Positions 36,039 to 43,637 of a stretch of DNA of 64,000 nt are shown here, in pieces. Within the stretch, counting starts at the first letter, position 1. Each line of letters starts with the position of its first letter. The stretch spans positions 1 through 64,000 of the forward strand of contig NZ_AYOD01000016.1 of assembly GCF_000497755.1 (NCBI RefSeq), written 5' to 3'. The notes below the pieces were generated by a model. It saw nothing but the letters and a program-made list of their open reading frames with translations, had not been told where the DNA came from and searched no databases. This DNA comes from Aliihoeflea sp. 2WW. Its GTDB lineage: Bacteria; Pseudomonadota; Alphaproteobacteria; Rhizobiales; Rhizobiaceae. A program made the translations under genes and the position numbers.

Positions 36039-36770
36039 ATGCCCAGCCTTCTCCCCCTCCTCACCTGGCTCACCTTCCCCGTCTATGTCTGGCAGGGACT
36101 TACCGTGCGCCGTCGCATCGTCCGCATGCTGCCGGCTGAAGGCCCGGTCATCCACCGCATCGAGGGCACCGGCGACCCGATCAACCTCCTCGTCCTCGGC
36201 GATTCCTCCGCTGCATCCGTCGGCGTCGAATCGTCCGAACGCGGCCTAGCCGCCCGCATCGCCCACCGCGCGCATGAGGCGACCGGCCGGCCGGTCGTCT
36301 GGCGCGCCGCTGGCTTCAACTCCGCCACTGCCGGGCGCCTGCGCGACCATGTCGTGCCCAACATGGACCCCGGCCACTGGACGCATCTGGTGCTGACCGT
36401 CGGCTCCAACGACGCCAAGAATTTCCACACCGGCGCCCGCTTCAACCGCGAATTCGGCACGCTCCTTTATGCGCTGCGGGCGAAATGGCCCGAGGCGCGC
36501 GTCGTCTGGTCGCCGGTCGTCGAAATGTCGCTGATGCCGGCCCTGCCGCCCGCGCTCGGCCGCATCCTCGAAATCCGCGCCGGGCTCATCAACTACTGGG
36601 GCCATCGCCTGTGCCTGGAGCGCGGCGCCGTGCCCGCCACCCGCCTGCCAATCGACGACCCTGTCGCCGGTTTCTCGCTCGACGGCTTCCACGCGTCCGA
36701 AGCCGGGTACGATCGCTGGGCCGAGCACCTGCTCCCGTTGCTCCTGGACACGAGAATCACTGAGGCCTGA
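36039..36770 (+). CDS. SGNH/GDSL-type esterase or lipase family protein
   Basis: 243-residue SGNH hydrolase. Block I is GDSSAAS (nucleophile S56), block III is GSNDAKN, and block V is DGFHASEAGY with the catalytic Asp/His pair. The N terminus is hydrophobic with two short helices (about 4-20), so the enzyme may be membrane-attached. Its last 14 bases overlap the small convergent membrane-protein gene. Substrate (acyl ester, carbohydrate ester) unknown. Confidence 0.88.
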   Translation: MPSLLPLLTWLTFPVYVWQGLTVRRRIVRMLPAEGPVIHRIEGTGDPINLLVLGDSSAASVGVESSERGLAARIAHRAHEATGRPVVWRAAGFNSATAGRLRDHVVPNMDPGHWTHLVLTVGSNDAKNFHTGARFNREFGTLLYALRAKWPEARVVWSPVVEMSLMPALPPALGRILEIRAGLINYWGHRLCLERGAVPATRLPIDDPVAGFSLDGFHASEAGYDRWAEHLLPLLLDTRITEA

Positions 36771-36918
36771 TCAGCACCGTCAGCATCATCACCGCAATCG
36801 CCGCCACCGCGATCTTCCAGAAGTCGCCGCGCTTCTTCAGCCCCGGCAGGCCGAGCGGCTTGATCACCTGAACCACCATGGCGGCGATGAACAGGAACGC
36901 CACCACTTTCGTTTGCAT
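36757..36918 (-). CDS. Small membrane protein of unknown function
   Basis: 53 residues, starting MQTKVVAFLFIAAMVVQVI and ending VLIRPQ. Two hydrophobic segments (about 4-19 and 35-49) flank a short basic loop LPGLKKRGDFWK, suggesting a helical hairpin with a cytoplasmic loop. GGAG lies 5 bases before the ATG at 36918. It converges on the SGNH hydrolase with a 14-base overlap and diverges from prpE. I do not recognise the family; codon use and the ribosome site support it being real. Confidence 0.72.
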   Translation of the reverse strand: MQTKVVAFLFIAAMVVQVIKPLGLPGLKKRGDFWKIAVAAIAVMMLTVLIRPQ

Positions 36919-37029
36919 CTCGGCTCCTCGCGATTCGACGCCCCCCTCATAGCAGCCCGTCCGACTTTTGCCGAACTGGACACGCCGCGCTTCTCCCGGC
37001 TACCAATTCGGGGCCAAGGGAGGAACCGC

Positions 37030-38934
37030 ATGTCGCGCTATCATCAGGTCTACGAATTCTGGAAGTCCGACCCTGAAGCCTTCTGGCGCGACGCCGCCAA
37101 ACTCGTCGACTGGACCCGCGAGCCAAACCAAATCTTCGACCCGTCCGCCGGCATCTACGGCCGCTGGTTCCCCGACGCCGAGTGCAACACCTGCTACAAC
37201 GCCGTCGACCGACACGTCGAGCGCGGCCGCGCCGACCAGCTTGCCCTGATCCACGACAGCGCCATCACCGGCACGGTACGCAAATTCACATACGCCGAGC
37301 TCAAGGCCGAGATAGTCGCCCTCGCCGCCGTCTTGGCTGACAACGGCATCGGCAAGGGCGATGTCGTCATCATCTACATGCCGATGGTCGCCGAGGCCGC
37401 CATCGCCATGCTCGCCTGCGCCCGCCTCGGCGCGATCCATTCTGTCGTCTTCGGCGGCTTCGCCGCGCGCGAGCTCGCCACCCGCATCGACGACGCCAAG
37501 CCGAAAGCCATCATCACCGCCTCCTGCGGCCTCGAGCCCGGCCGCACGATCGCCTACCAGCCCCTCTATGACGGCGCGATCGACATCGCGAAGCACAAGG
37601 TCGAGACCGTCATCGTCCTCCAGCGCGAGCAACAACCCGCCGCCCTCACCCCCGGCCGCGACATCGACTACGCGTCTGCCACCGCAAAGGCCAAGGCGGA
37701 CGCCCGCGACATCCCCTGCGTCACCGTCAAGGCGACCGACCCGCTCTACGTCCTCTACACCTCCGGCACGACCGGCCAGCCCAAGGGCGTCGTGCGCGAC
37801 AATGGCGGCCATCTGGTCGTGCTCGCCTGGTCGATGGAAAACGAGTTCGGCGTCCAGCCAGGCGAGGCGTTCTGGGCGGCATCGGATGTCGGCTGGGTCG
37901 TCGGCCATTCCTACATCGTCTACGCCCCGCTCATCCATGGCTGCACGACGATCCTGTTCGAGGGCAAGCCCGTCGGCACGCCCGATGCGGGCACCTATTG
38001 GCGCGTGATTTCCGACCATGGCGTCGTCGCGCTCTTCACCGCCCCCACCGCCTTCCGCGCCATCAAGGGGCAGGACCCGAAGGGCGAGTTCGTCAAAAAA
38101 TTCGACCTCACAAAATTCCGAACCCTGTTCCTGGCCGGCGAGCGCGCCGATCCCGAAACGATAAAATGGGCAGAAAACCAGCTCCAGAAACCCGTCATCG
38201 ACCATTGGTGGCAGACGGAAACCGGCGCACCGATCACGCAGAACCCGGTCGGCCTGGGCAGCCTGCCGGTCAAATACGGCTCGCCCGGCGTGCCCATGCC
38301 CGGCTGGCAGATGGAAATCCTCGACGATTCCGGCCACCCCGTTCCGCGCGGCACACTCGGCAATGTGGTGGCGAAACTTCCCCTGCCCCCCGGCAGCCTG
38401 CCGACCCTCTGGCACGCAGACGAACGCTTCAAAAGCGCCTATCTCGCCGAGTTCCCCGGCTACTACAAGACCGCCGACGCCGGCATCATCGACGAGGACG
38501 GCTACCTCTTCATCATGGCCCGCACCGACGACATCATCAACGTCGCCGGCCACCGCCTGTCGACCGGCGCGATGGAAGAAGTCCTCTCCGAACACCCCGA
38601 CGTCGCCGAATGCGCCGTCATCGGCATGGCCGACCCGATGAAGGGTCAGGTGCCCTGCGGCTTCGTCGTCCTCAACGCCGGCGTCGACCGCCCGGCGGCC
38701 GACATCGAACGCGAAATCATCGCCCTCGTCCGCAACCGCATCGGCGCCATAGCCGCCCTCAAGACCGTCGTCCCGGTCAAGCGCCTGCCGAAGACCCGCT
38801 CCGGCAAAATCTTGCGCGCGACGATGCAGAAAATCGCGGACCGGGAGGAGTGGACGATGCCGGCGACGATCGATGACCCGGCGATTTTGGAGGAGGTGGA
38901 GGTGGCGTTGAGGGGGAGGGGAATTGGGCGGTAA
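37030..38934 (+). CDS. prpE: Propionyl-CoA synthetase (acetyl-CoA synthetase-like)
   Basis: 634-residue ATP-dependent acyl-CoA ligase that activates propionate. The AMP-binding motif YTSGTTGQPKGV (near residue 242), WWQTETGAPIT, the YYKTADAG and FIMARTDDIINVAGHRLSTGAMEE hinge, and the C-terminal catalytic lysine in KTRSGKILR are all intact. The N terminus (SRYHQVYEFWKSDPEAFW) and GAPIT rather than GGMLI point to PrpE over acetyl-CoA synthetase. It marks the end of the core block; the following 2 kb has lower GC. Confidence 0.92.
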   Translation: MSRYHQVYEFWKSDPEAFWRDAAKLVDWTREPNQIFDPSAGIYGRWFPDAECNTCYNAVDRHVERGRADQLALIHDSAITGTVRKFTYAELKAEIVALAAVLADNGIGKGDVVIIYMPMVAEAAIAMLACARLGAIHSVVFGGFAARELATRIDDAKPKAIITASCGLEPGRTIAYQPLYDGAIDIAKHKVETVIVLQREQQPAALTPGRDIDYASATAKAKADARDIPCVTVKATDPLYVLYTSGTTGQPKGVVRDNGGHLVVLAWSMENEFGVQPGEAFWAASDVGWVVGHSYIVYAPLIHGCTTILFEGKPVGTPDAGTYWRVISDHGVVALFTAPTAFRAIKGQDPKGEFVKKFDLTKFRTLFLAGERADPETIKWAENQLQKPVIDHWWQTETGAPITQNPVGLGSLPVKYGSPGVPMPGWQMEILDDSGHPVPRGTLGNVVAKLPLPPGSLPTLWHADERFKSAYLAEFPGYYKTADAGIIDEDGYLFIMARTDDIINVAGHRLSTGAMEEVLSEHPDVAECAVIGMADPMKGQVPCGFVVLNAGVDRPAADIEREIIALVRNRIGAIAALKTVVPVKRLPKTRSGKILRATMQKIADREEWTMPATIDDPAILEEVEVALRGRGIGR

Positions 38935-39121
38935 TTTTTGTTCGCTTTTTGTTCCCTAGTAGCTCATGGCGATTATATATGTGACAAACCCGTTGCCGAA
39001 CGCACTCATGGACTGAGCCATGCGAACTTTGCAGGAACCTATGCACCTTTTACAGGTTGATAACCTCAGTGAATTTATGGTTTTCTCTGAGCCAGATTCG
39101 CACGCTCCTGGGAGAAAAACG

Positions 39122-39307
39122 ATGACCGCAGCTCTGGAAGCATTGGTTGCAAAAGCTCAAAAGATTCAAATGACTGAGGTCCAGTTGCGAGAGCAGCGCT
39201 TAAGTTTTGTCTACGGCAACACACACATTGAAAATGAACGAATCACGCGCGAGATGGTTGCCGCCGCAGACGAAAAGATTGAGCGAGAAGAATCGGCGGC
39301 TCGCTAA
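39122..39307 (+). CDS. Probable antitoxin of a Fic toxin-antitoxin pair
   Basis: 61-residue helical protein, stop codon directly abutting the Fic start. The segment YGNTHIENERITREMV (31-46) resembles the inhibitory helix of Fic antitoxins (motif S/T-xxx-E-G/N; here N-T-H-I-E-N, so the first position differs). In VbhA-type pairs this glutamate blocks ATP gamma-phosphate placement in the Fic pocket. ATG at 39122 has a GGGAG site 7 bases upstream; longer starts at 39041 and 39020 are open. The assignment rests on gene order plus the short motif. Confidence 0.65.
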   Translation: MTAALEALVAKAQKIQMTEVQLREQRLSFVYGNTHIENERITREMVAAADEKIEREESAAR

Positions 39308-39958
39308 ATGAGTGGTGACCGTCATAGTAGAGCGGATCCGGTCGAGCTGATTACCGATCCTGAGGAGAAAGCACGTCGCGAAGCAGAGAATGGTGTTAGG
39401 CAGTTTAAAGAGGCCCTCGGAATAATCCGAGCCAACATCAAAACTGGCGACGGCTCTCAGTTCAAACTCACTCAAGCGCTTCTGTTGCGACTGCAACAGA
39501 AAGCGCTCGACGGGATTCACCCTCTAGCCGGCACGTATCGAAACACCCCAGTCTATATCGACAAAAGCAATCATATCCCGCCACCACATACGGACGTTCC
39601 TGATCTGGTGTCCGATATGTGCGGATACGTGAACAACAACTGGCACATGTCAGCCATTCACTTGGCGGCGTATATTCTTTGGCGCATGAACTGGATACAT
39701 CCATTCGCGGATGGGAATGGCAGGACCGCGCGCGTCGTTTCATATGTCGTGCTTAGCGTGAAATTGGACAGCCTCCTTCCCGGTACGCCAACCATTCCCG
39801 ACCTAATCGCGGCTGATAAAGCGCCATATTATTCTGCGCTGGAAGGTGCTGATGACTCGTGGAAGAGGGAAATTGTTGCGGTAGCTGACATGGAGGCAAT
39901 GCTGGAAGGTATGCTGGCTCAACAGCTATTGAGCGCCACCCAAGAGGCCTCACTTTAG
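39308..39958 (+). CDS. Fic family protein (probable AMPylating toxin)
   Basis: 216-residue Fic-domain protein with a complete active-site motif HPFADGNGRTAR (131-142): catalytic His, acidic Mg ligand and phosphate-binding GNGR all present, so AMP transfer activity is expected. The flap region is near TPVYIDKSNHIPPP. It starts immediately after the small upstream gene, as in class I Fic systems where a separate antitoxin inhibits the toxin. Base composition is clearly lower in GC than the flanking core genes, suggesting transfer. Target proteins are unknown. The stop overlaps the convergent small gene by 4 bases. Confidence 0.88.
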   Translation: MSGDRHSRADPVELITDPEEKARREAENGVRQFKEALGIIRANIKTGDGSQFKLTQALLLRLQQKALDGIHPLAGTYRNTPVYIDKSNHIPPPHTDVPDLVSDMCGYVNNNWHMSAIHLAAYILWRMNWIHPFADGNGRTARVVSYVVLSVKLDSLLPGTPTIPDLIAADKAPYYSALEGADDSWKREIVAVADMEAMLEGMLAQQLLSATQEASL

Positions 39959-40131
39959 GACTTATCTTTAGTCCTTGGTTTCAACCTCCCGTCTGCATCC
40001 GGCTTCGGCGGAGCGACAGCGATCCGCCTCAGCGCCCGGTCGAAGTTCTCTTCGGACTCGTCGGATTCGAGTTCTCGCGCGGCTTCGCGAAACTTTTCGA
40101 TTTGCGGTTGTCTGGAGTCTTTCGCCTTCAA
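39955..40131 (-). CDS. Small conserved-looking charged protein
   Basis: 58 residues, very rich in charged residues, with a core REAARELESDESEENFDRAL and a Pro/Lys-rich tail (APPKPDADG, PRTKDKS). It starts at TTG (40131), overlapping the TGA stop of the upstream gene by 4 bases (TTGA), so translation is probably coupled. Short proteins with this AARELE-DESEE-FD pattern are familiar in rhizobia but have no known function to me. It forms a two-gene unit with 40128-40919. Confidence 0.65.
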   Translation of the reverse strand: MKAKDSRQPQIEKFREAARELESDESEENFDRALRRIAVAPPKPDADGRLKPRTKDKS

Positions 40132-40919
40132 GAGAACGCGTCCTTTGGTCTCTCCCCCAGCTCATCCTCATAAACCAGATCAAAGCTATTTTCCAGAATT
40201 TGAAGCCAGAGTTTCCGTTTGGATTTTTCCCATTCGCTACCCGGCTTGGGAAGGCGGTCAATTAGACCTTTGATGATAGGGTCGATGGTCGGGGGTGGTT
40301 CACCACCACCGCTACCGCCTCCGCCATTACCCCCGGCTTTCACTTCTGGCTCACTGCCACCTTTGAATGAGGCCGAGGCCGGGATCACGAGACGGTTTCG
40401 GCCGCTTTCATAGAAGCCTGCCTCTTCGGCTGAGCGCTCCATCGCCTGTCGCGCTCGGGATGTTTGCTTCGCAGCAACGCCCCAAGAACGGATATCCCGC
40501 TCAAATGCTGCTGCCGGTGGCACTACGCCGCCTTTGTAGTTTTCATACGCTAGCTTATAGAGCGGGACCGTAAGGAAAGCCTCTACCTTGGCCTTGCCTT
40601 CTTGTGCAGGGTCCATTGCGGCGCGGCCCAACGGTGTTAGACGTAACCCGTCGCTGTTAGAATCGATCATACCGAACATCTTTGCTGTGCCGGTTCGAAC
40701 CCGAAAACCACTGCTTTTCGGACTTAGATTCATCCATGCGGCTAACTGATCCTCAGTCGCCTCCCCCTGCCCTACGTTCTGATGAATGGCTCGAACCATC
40801 ATCATCACGTCTTTAAGGTCCATGTAGGGGAACTGAATGGTGGAGCGTTCCCGCTCTGCGCTGGCCGCTTCTGCGGCTTCCGTTGCTACGTCGTCGGCCT
40901 GCTCAACGTCTGCGTCCAT
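40128..40919 (-). CDS. Hypothetical protein, possible DUF5343-like
   Basis: 263 residues. The N-terminal part (about 30-185) looks helical with a winged-helix flavour (YMDLKDVMMMVRAIHQNVGQ; LSPKSSGFRVRTGTAKMFGMI; LRLTPLGRAAMDP), similar in pattern to the DUF5343 group. A Gly-rich linker (GGNGGGGSGGGEPPP) leads to a C-terminal helix (IKGLIDRLPKPGSEWEKSKR) and ends LGERPKDAFS. ATG at 40919 was chosen as the first Met before an acidic N terminus. Lower GC than the core. Function unknown; the helix-turn pattern hints at DNA or protein binding. Confidence 0.7.
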   Translation of the reverse strand: MDADVEQADDVATEAAEAASAERERSTIQFPYMDLKDVMMMVRAIHQNVGQGEATEDQLAAWMNLSPKSSGFRVRTGTAKMFGMIDSNSDGLRLTPLGRAAMDPAQEGKAKVEAFLTVPLYKLAYENYKGGVVPPAAAFERDIRSWGVAAKQTSRARQAMERSAEEAGFYESGRNRLVIPASASFKGGSEPEVKAGGNGGGGSGGGEPPPTIDPIIKGLIDRLPKPGSEWEKSKRKLWLQILENSFDLVYEDELGERPKDAFS

Positions 40920-41170
40920 GTCGAAGGCTCCTCTAGTCCTGTTACGAGGCTGGAACGCCGCGCGAACATTGGATAACAAGCATACCGCGTTATGTGTTCT
41001 GGCGCAAGTCTACCGAAATTATGCGGAATGTGGACAGAAACCACTTTGAGCGGTTTGTCGGTATTGACCGCCGCAACCGCGCATGCGATTTTCCATCTGC
41101 GGAATCGGCCGCCAACATGCTGATGAGAGTAAAATGAAGAGACCTGCTTAGCCCCTCGCGCTCTGGCCAT
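40920..41170. other. Intergenic, low-GC promoter region
   Basis: About 250 bases upstream of the divergent hypothetical gene. It is AT-richer and presumably carries its promoter. No convincing reading frame, repeat or tRNA is visible. Confidence 0.4.
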
Positions 41171-41197
41171 CGGCGTCAGTGGGGCGGAAAAGCAAAA

Positions 41198-41316
41198 GGC
41201 CGCAAACCCGGTAGGACGGGAATGCGGCCCAGATGACCAGCAGTCGGAAAGAGGTGGTAGACCCTCGCGACCACTAGAGCGTCACATCCTAGAATCGCAT
41301 CTCTGCCACCTCTTTT
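41198..41316 (+). ncRNA. Candidate structured RNA upstream of a short ORF
   Basis: Two stems follow each other. GGCCGCA (41198-41204) pairs with TGCGGCC (41223-41229), enclosing AA/AA and CCCG-GTAGGA-CGGG (41207-41220). Then AAAGAGGTGG (41248-41257) pairs with CCACCTCTTT (41306-41315), a 10-base stem around a 48-base loop, ending TTTT like a terminator. It could be a small RNA or a leader for the short ORF at 41347. No known family is recognised. Confidence 0.45.
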
Positions 41317-41346
41317 CAAGGCCCCTCGCTTGAAAGAGGTAACCCC

Positions 41347-41424
41347 ATGATTTGGGTCAGCCCCTACACGCGCATTCGTTTCGGACGCACCGAAAACGTC
41401 TGCGGACACTACCGTAGCCGGTAA
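41347..41424 (+). CDS. Candidate 25-residue basic peptide
   Basis: Short ORF beginning MIWVSPYTRIRFGR and ending CGHYRSR: aromatic and basic, with one Cys and one His. An AGAGGT ribosome site lies 7 bases before the ATG, and a strong terminator follows at 41471, so the unit 41198-41500 looks like a self-contained transcript. I am not sure of the family. It could be a leader peptide or a small protein. Confidence 0.5.
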   Translation: MIWVSPYTRIRFGRTENVCGHYRSR

Positions 41425-41470
41425 ATGAGGACGGCGGCGTAGCCGCTTCATCATTCCCACCAACACAATT

Positions 41471-41500
41471 GCCGAGGCTCATCGCCTCGGCTTTTTCTTT
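41471..41500 (+). terminator. Rho-independent terminator
   Basis: GCCGAGGC (41471-41478), loop TCATC, GCCTCGGC (41484-41491), then TTTTTCTTT. Ends the short-ORF/structured-RNA transcript. Confidence 0.9.
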
Positions 41501-41528
41501 CGTTCCTCATATCGCCAGAGCGGTAGTC

Positions 41529-41703
41529 TCAGTTGGACAGCTTCCGGTAATGCTCGTCCTTAGACCGCAGCAGGTCTGCGATATGTGAGGCGCCTTTCAC
41601 GCTCTTCAAGGCACGGCTGGTGCGTTACTGATCGTCGAAACCGAGGGCGGAACGGTTGAAATAGCGGAACTCGAACTCGGCAAGATAGCAGTGCAGGTGG
41701 TTT
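41529..41703 (-). pseudogene. Remnant of an IS1595-family transposase C terminus
   Basis: On the - strand the frame reads NHLHCYLAEFEFRYFNR, then SALGFDDQ, an in-frame TAA, then RTSRALKSVKG and on to KLSN and a stop. This matches the pattern at the end of IS1595 (ISXO2-like) transposases, HLHRYLAEFDFRYSNR...GVDD...RA..AL.G.KG. The N-terminal catalytic part is missing; the sequence before 41703 is palindromic repeat. Read as a decayed insertion-sequence scar. Confidence 0.6.
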
Positions 41704-42394
41704 CGGCACAATGGGTGAGAGGGGACCGCCGGAGGCGGTGGAGGGGGTGCATCCCGAAATAGCCTCCTACAAAACTTACCCCCCTCCCCCAAACCTCCCC
41801 TACAATCCGTCCCATCGCTCTGACGGGAACCGGTCCGGACCGGGATTTGGCAGGGCGGCGGTGGCCTCCCCCTGTGGCGTGGTAAACCACAGGCACGTGA
41901 GGGCGCGGGACAGGTCGGCGTGGGCGGCGGGCAATGCCATCGGGGCAGAAGCGCAAAACCCATGCGGGAAAAGCCGTGGGCGCACCTTTTTCAAAGGCGC
42001 GTCTGTGACCGGCCGAAAGCGCGACAGACACCGGGCGACGGTCTGCGGATCGCGTTACATTTAGAAATCAGGAAGCGAAACGCAGACCGCCGCCTTCCCG
42101 ACTTTCTCTCTCCCCATGATCCGGCCAATGCGGCGCGGTGCCGGCGGAGCTTGCCTTCTCCCCTTGTGGGAGAAGGTGGGTGAGCGAAGCGAACTCGGAT
42201 GAGGGGTAAAGCGCAAACGTCACAGAATGAACGCGATCGCCCGCGCATCACCCCTCACCCGGATCACCAGCCGATCTGCGAAGTGCAGATCGGGGCGATC
42301 CGACCTCTCCCACAAGGGGAGAGGCAAGGCCGCGCCTTGTCCCCCCTCGTCCCCACCCGTTATAGACTGTCGTCCAAACAGGAAGGAAATCACC
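41704..42394. repeat. Intergenic region with palindromic repeats
   Basis: About 690 bases without a supported gene. 42145-42185 (CTTGCCTTCTCCCCTTGTGG, then GAGAAGGTGGGTGAG) and 42294-42335 (ACCTCTCCCACAAGGGGAG, then GCAAGG) are inverted copies of a common rhizobial repeat, with CACCCCTCACCCGG between. 41710-41800 holds a second purine/pyrimidine-rich palindromic unit. The last 40 bases carry the leader of the SDR gene. Confidence 0.75.
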
Positions 42395-43177
42395 ATGGTT
42401 CTGGACGGAAAGACGGCGATCGTGACGGGGGCGGCGGGCGGCATTGGTTATGCGATCGCGGAGCGCTTCCTGCGCGAGGGCGCCCGCGTGATGTTCGCCG
42501 ATATCGACGTCGAGAAGGGCGAGCGCGCCGAGGCCGATCTGCAAAAGCTCGGCGATGCGCGCTTCGTGAAGGCCGACGTGTCGAAGCGGCTCGACGTCCA
42601 CAACATGGTCGCCGCCACCATCGACGCCTTCGGCGACATTGACGTCCTCGTCAACAATGCCGGCATCGTCCACGGCGCGGAGTTCCTGGAAATCTCCGAG
42701 GAGGATTTCGACCGCGTCCTCGCCGTCAATCTGAAGGGCTCGTTTCTGGCAGGCCAGGCCGTCGCCCGCTTCATGGTCGACAAGGTCAATGACGGCAAGC
42801 CGGCCGGCAGCATCGTCAACATGTCGTCGATCAACGCCGTCTTCGCACTGCCCAACCAGGTGCCCTATTCGATCTCCAAGGGCGGCGTGATGCAGTTGAC
42901 CAAGGTCATGGCGCTGGCGCTCGCGCCATACGGCATCCGCGTCAACGCCATCGGGCCGGGCTCGATCATGACCGACATGCTGTCGGCCGTGAACGCCGAC
43001 CCGGCGGCCAAGAACCGCATCCTGTCGCGCACGCCCATGGGCCGCATCGGCGAGCCCTCCGAGATCGCCTCCGTCGCCGCCTTCCTCGCCTCCGACGACG
43101 CCTCCTACATCACCGGCCAGACCATCTACGCCGATGGCGGGCGCCTGCCGCTGAACTATACCGTTCCCGTGAAGTAG
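42395..43177 (+). CDS. SDR family oxidoreductase
   Basis: 260-residue classical short-chain dehydrogenase: TGAAGGIGYA (about 12-21) binds NAD(P), NNAGI near 90, catalytic Ser in NMSSINA, and YSISKGG (Tyr-x3-Lys). An ending with ADGGRLPLNYTVPVK is seen in glucose/3-ketoacyl-type members. ATG at 42395 follows AGGAAGGAAAT; upstream in-frame sequence is repeat-derived. Substrate unknown. Confidence 0.92.
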   Translation: MVLDGKTAIVTGAAGGIGYAIAERFLREGARVMFADIDVEKGERAEADLQKLGDARFVKADVSKRLDVHNMVAATIDAFGDIDVLVNNAGIVHGAEFLEISEEDFDRVLAVNLKGSFLAGQAVARFMVDKVNDGKPAGSIVNMSSINAVFALPNQVPYSISKGGVMQLTKVMALALAPYGIRVNAIGPGSIMTDMLSAVNADPAAKNRILSRTPMGRIGEPSEIASVAAFLASDDASYITGQTIYADGGRLPLNYTVPVK

Positions 43178-43183
43178 CTGACA

Positions 43184-43209
43184 GCTCCTGACACAATGCT
43201 GTCAGGAGC
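43184..43209. promoter_or_regulatory. Perfect dyad before VOC/WYL gene pair, candidate operator
   Basis: GCTCCTGACA (43184-43193), loop CAATGC, TGTCAGGAGC (43200-43209): a perfect 10-base inverted repeat 45 bases upstream of the VOC gene. There is no T-run, so a terminator for the SDR gene is less likely. TGACA-N-TGTCA dyads are plausible sites for the YafY/WYL regulator encoded two genes on. Confidence 0.6.
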
Positions 43210-43253
43210 CCGGGCGCATGATAGTCCCTCAACGCTCTGCGAGAGGGACCGCC

Positions 43254-43625
43254 ATGAGCCATCATCTGCCGAAGAACGCCGCCGTCTGGTTTGAAATCCC
43301 GGTCACCGACATGGCGAGGGCTAAGGCCTTCTACGCCACCGTCACCGGTCACGAACTGGAAGATCAGGAAGGCGCGCCGAACCCGATGGCGAATTTTCCC
43401 ATCGCCGATATGCGCGAGGGCGTCGCGGGCCACATCTATCCCGGCAGGCCCGCCGCGCCCGGCACAGGCCCCACCATCCATCTCGCGGTCTCCGACCTCG
43501 AAGCGGCAATGGAGCGCGTGTCTTCGAATGGCGGACAGGTCGTCTCGCCCGTGATATCCATACCGGCCGGCCGCTTTTGCTATTGCCTCGATCCCGACGG
43601 CAACAGCTTCGGCCTGTTCAGTTGA
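43254..43625 (+). CDS. VOC family protein (glyoxalase/bleomycin-resistance fold)
   Basis: 123 residues containing paired beta-alpha-beta-beta-beta modules of the vicinal oxygen chelate fold: AVWFEIPVTDMARAKAFYATV at the N terminus and FCYCLDPDGNSFGLF at the end. Such proteins bind a metal for isomerase, dioxygenase or resistance chemistry. ATG at 43254 has a GAGAGGGA site. It precedes the WYL regulator by 12 bases; this VOC-YafY pairing suggests the regulator controls the operon. Confidence 0.88.
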   Translation: MSHHLPKNAAVWFEIPVTDMARAKAFYATVTGHELEDQEGAPNPMANFPIADMREGVAGHIYPGRPAAPGTGPTIHLAVSDLEAAMERVSSNGGQVVSPVISIPAGRFCYCLDPDGNSFGLFS

Positions 43626-43637
43626 GGATAAGCCCAG

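Noticed and set aside
41176-41466. 96-codon - strand frame over the short-ORF locus
   Set aside because: No ribosome site, no motif, and it runs antisense through the stems and short ORF that look functional.
41711-42064. 117-codon frame in the 41.7-42.1 kb intergenic region
   Set aside because: Pro/Gly/Arg-rich, overlaps palindromic repeats, no ribosome site or motif.
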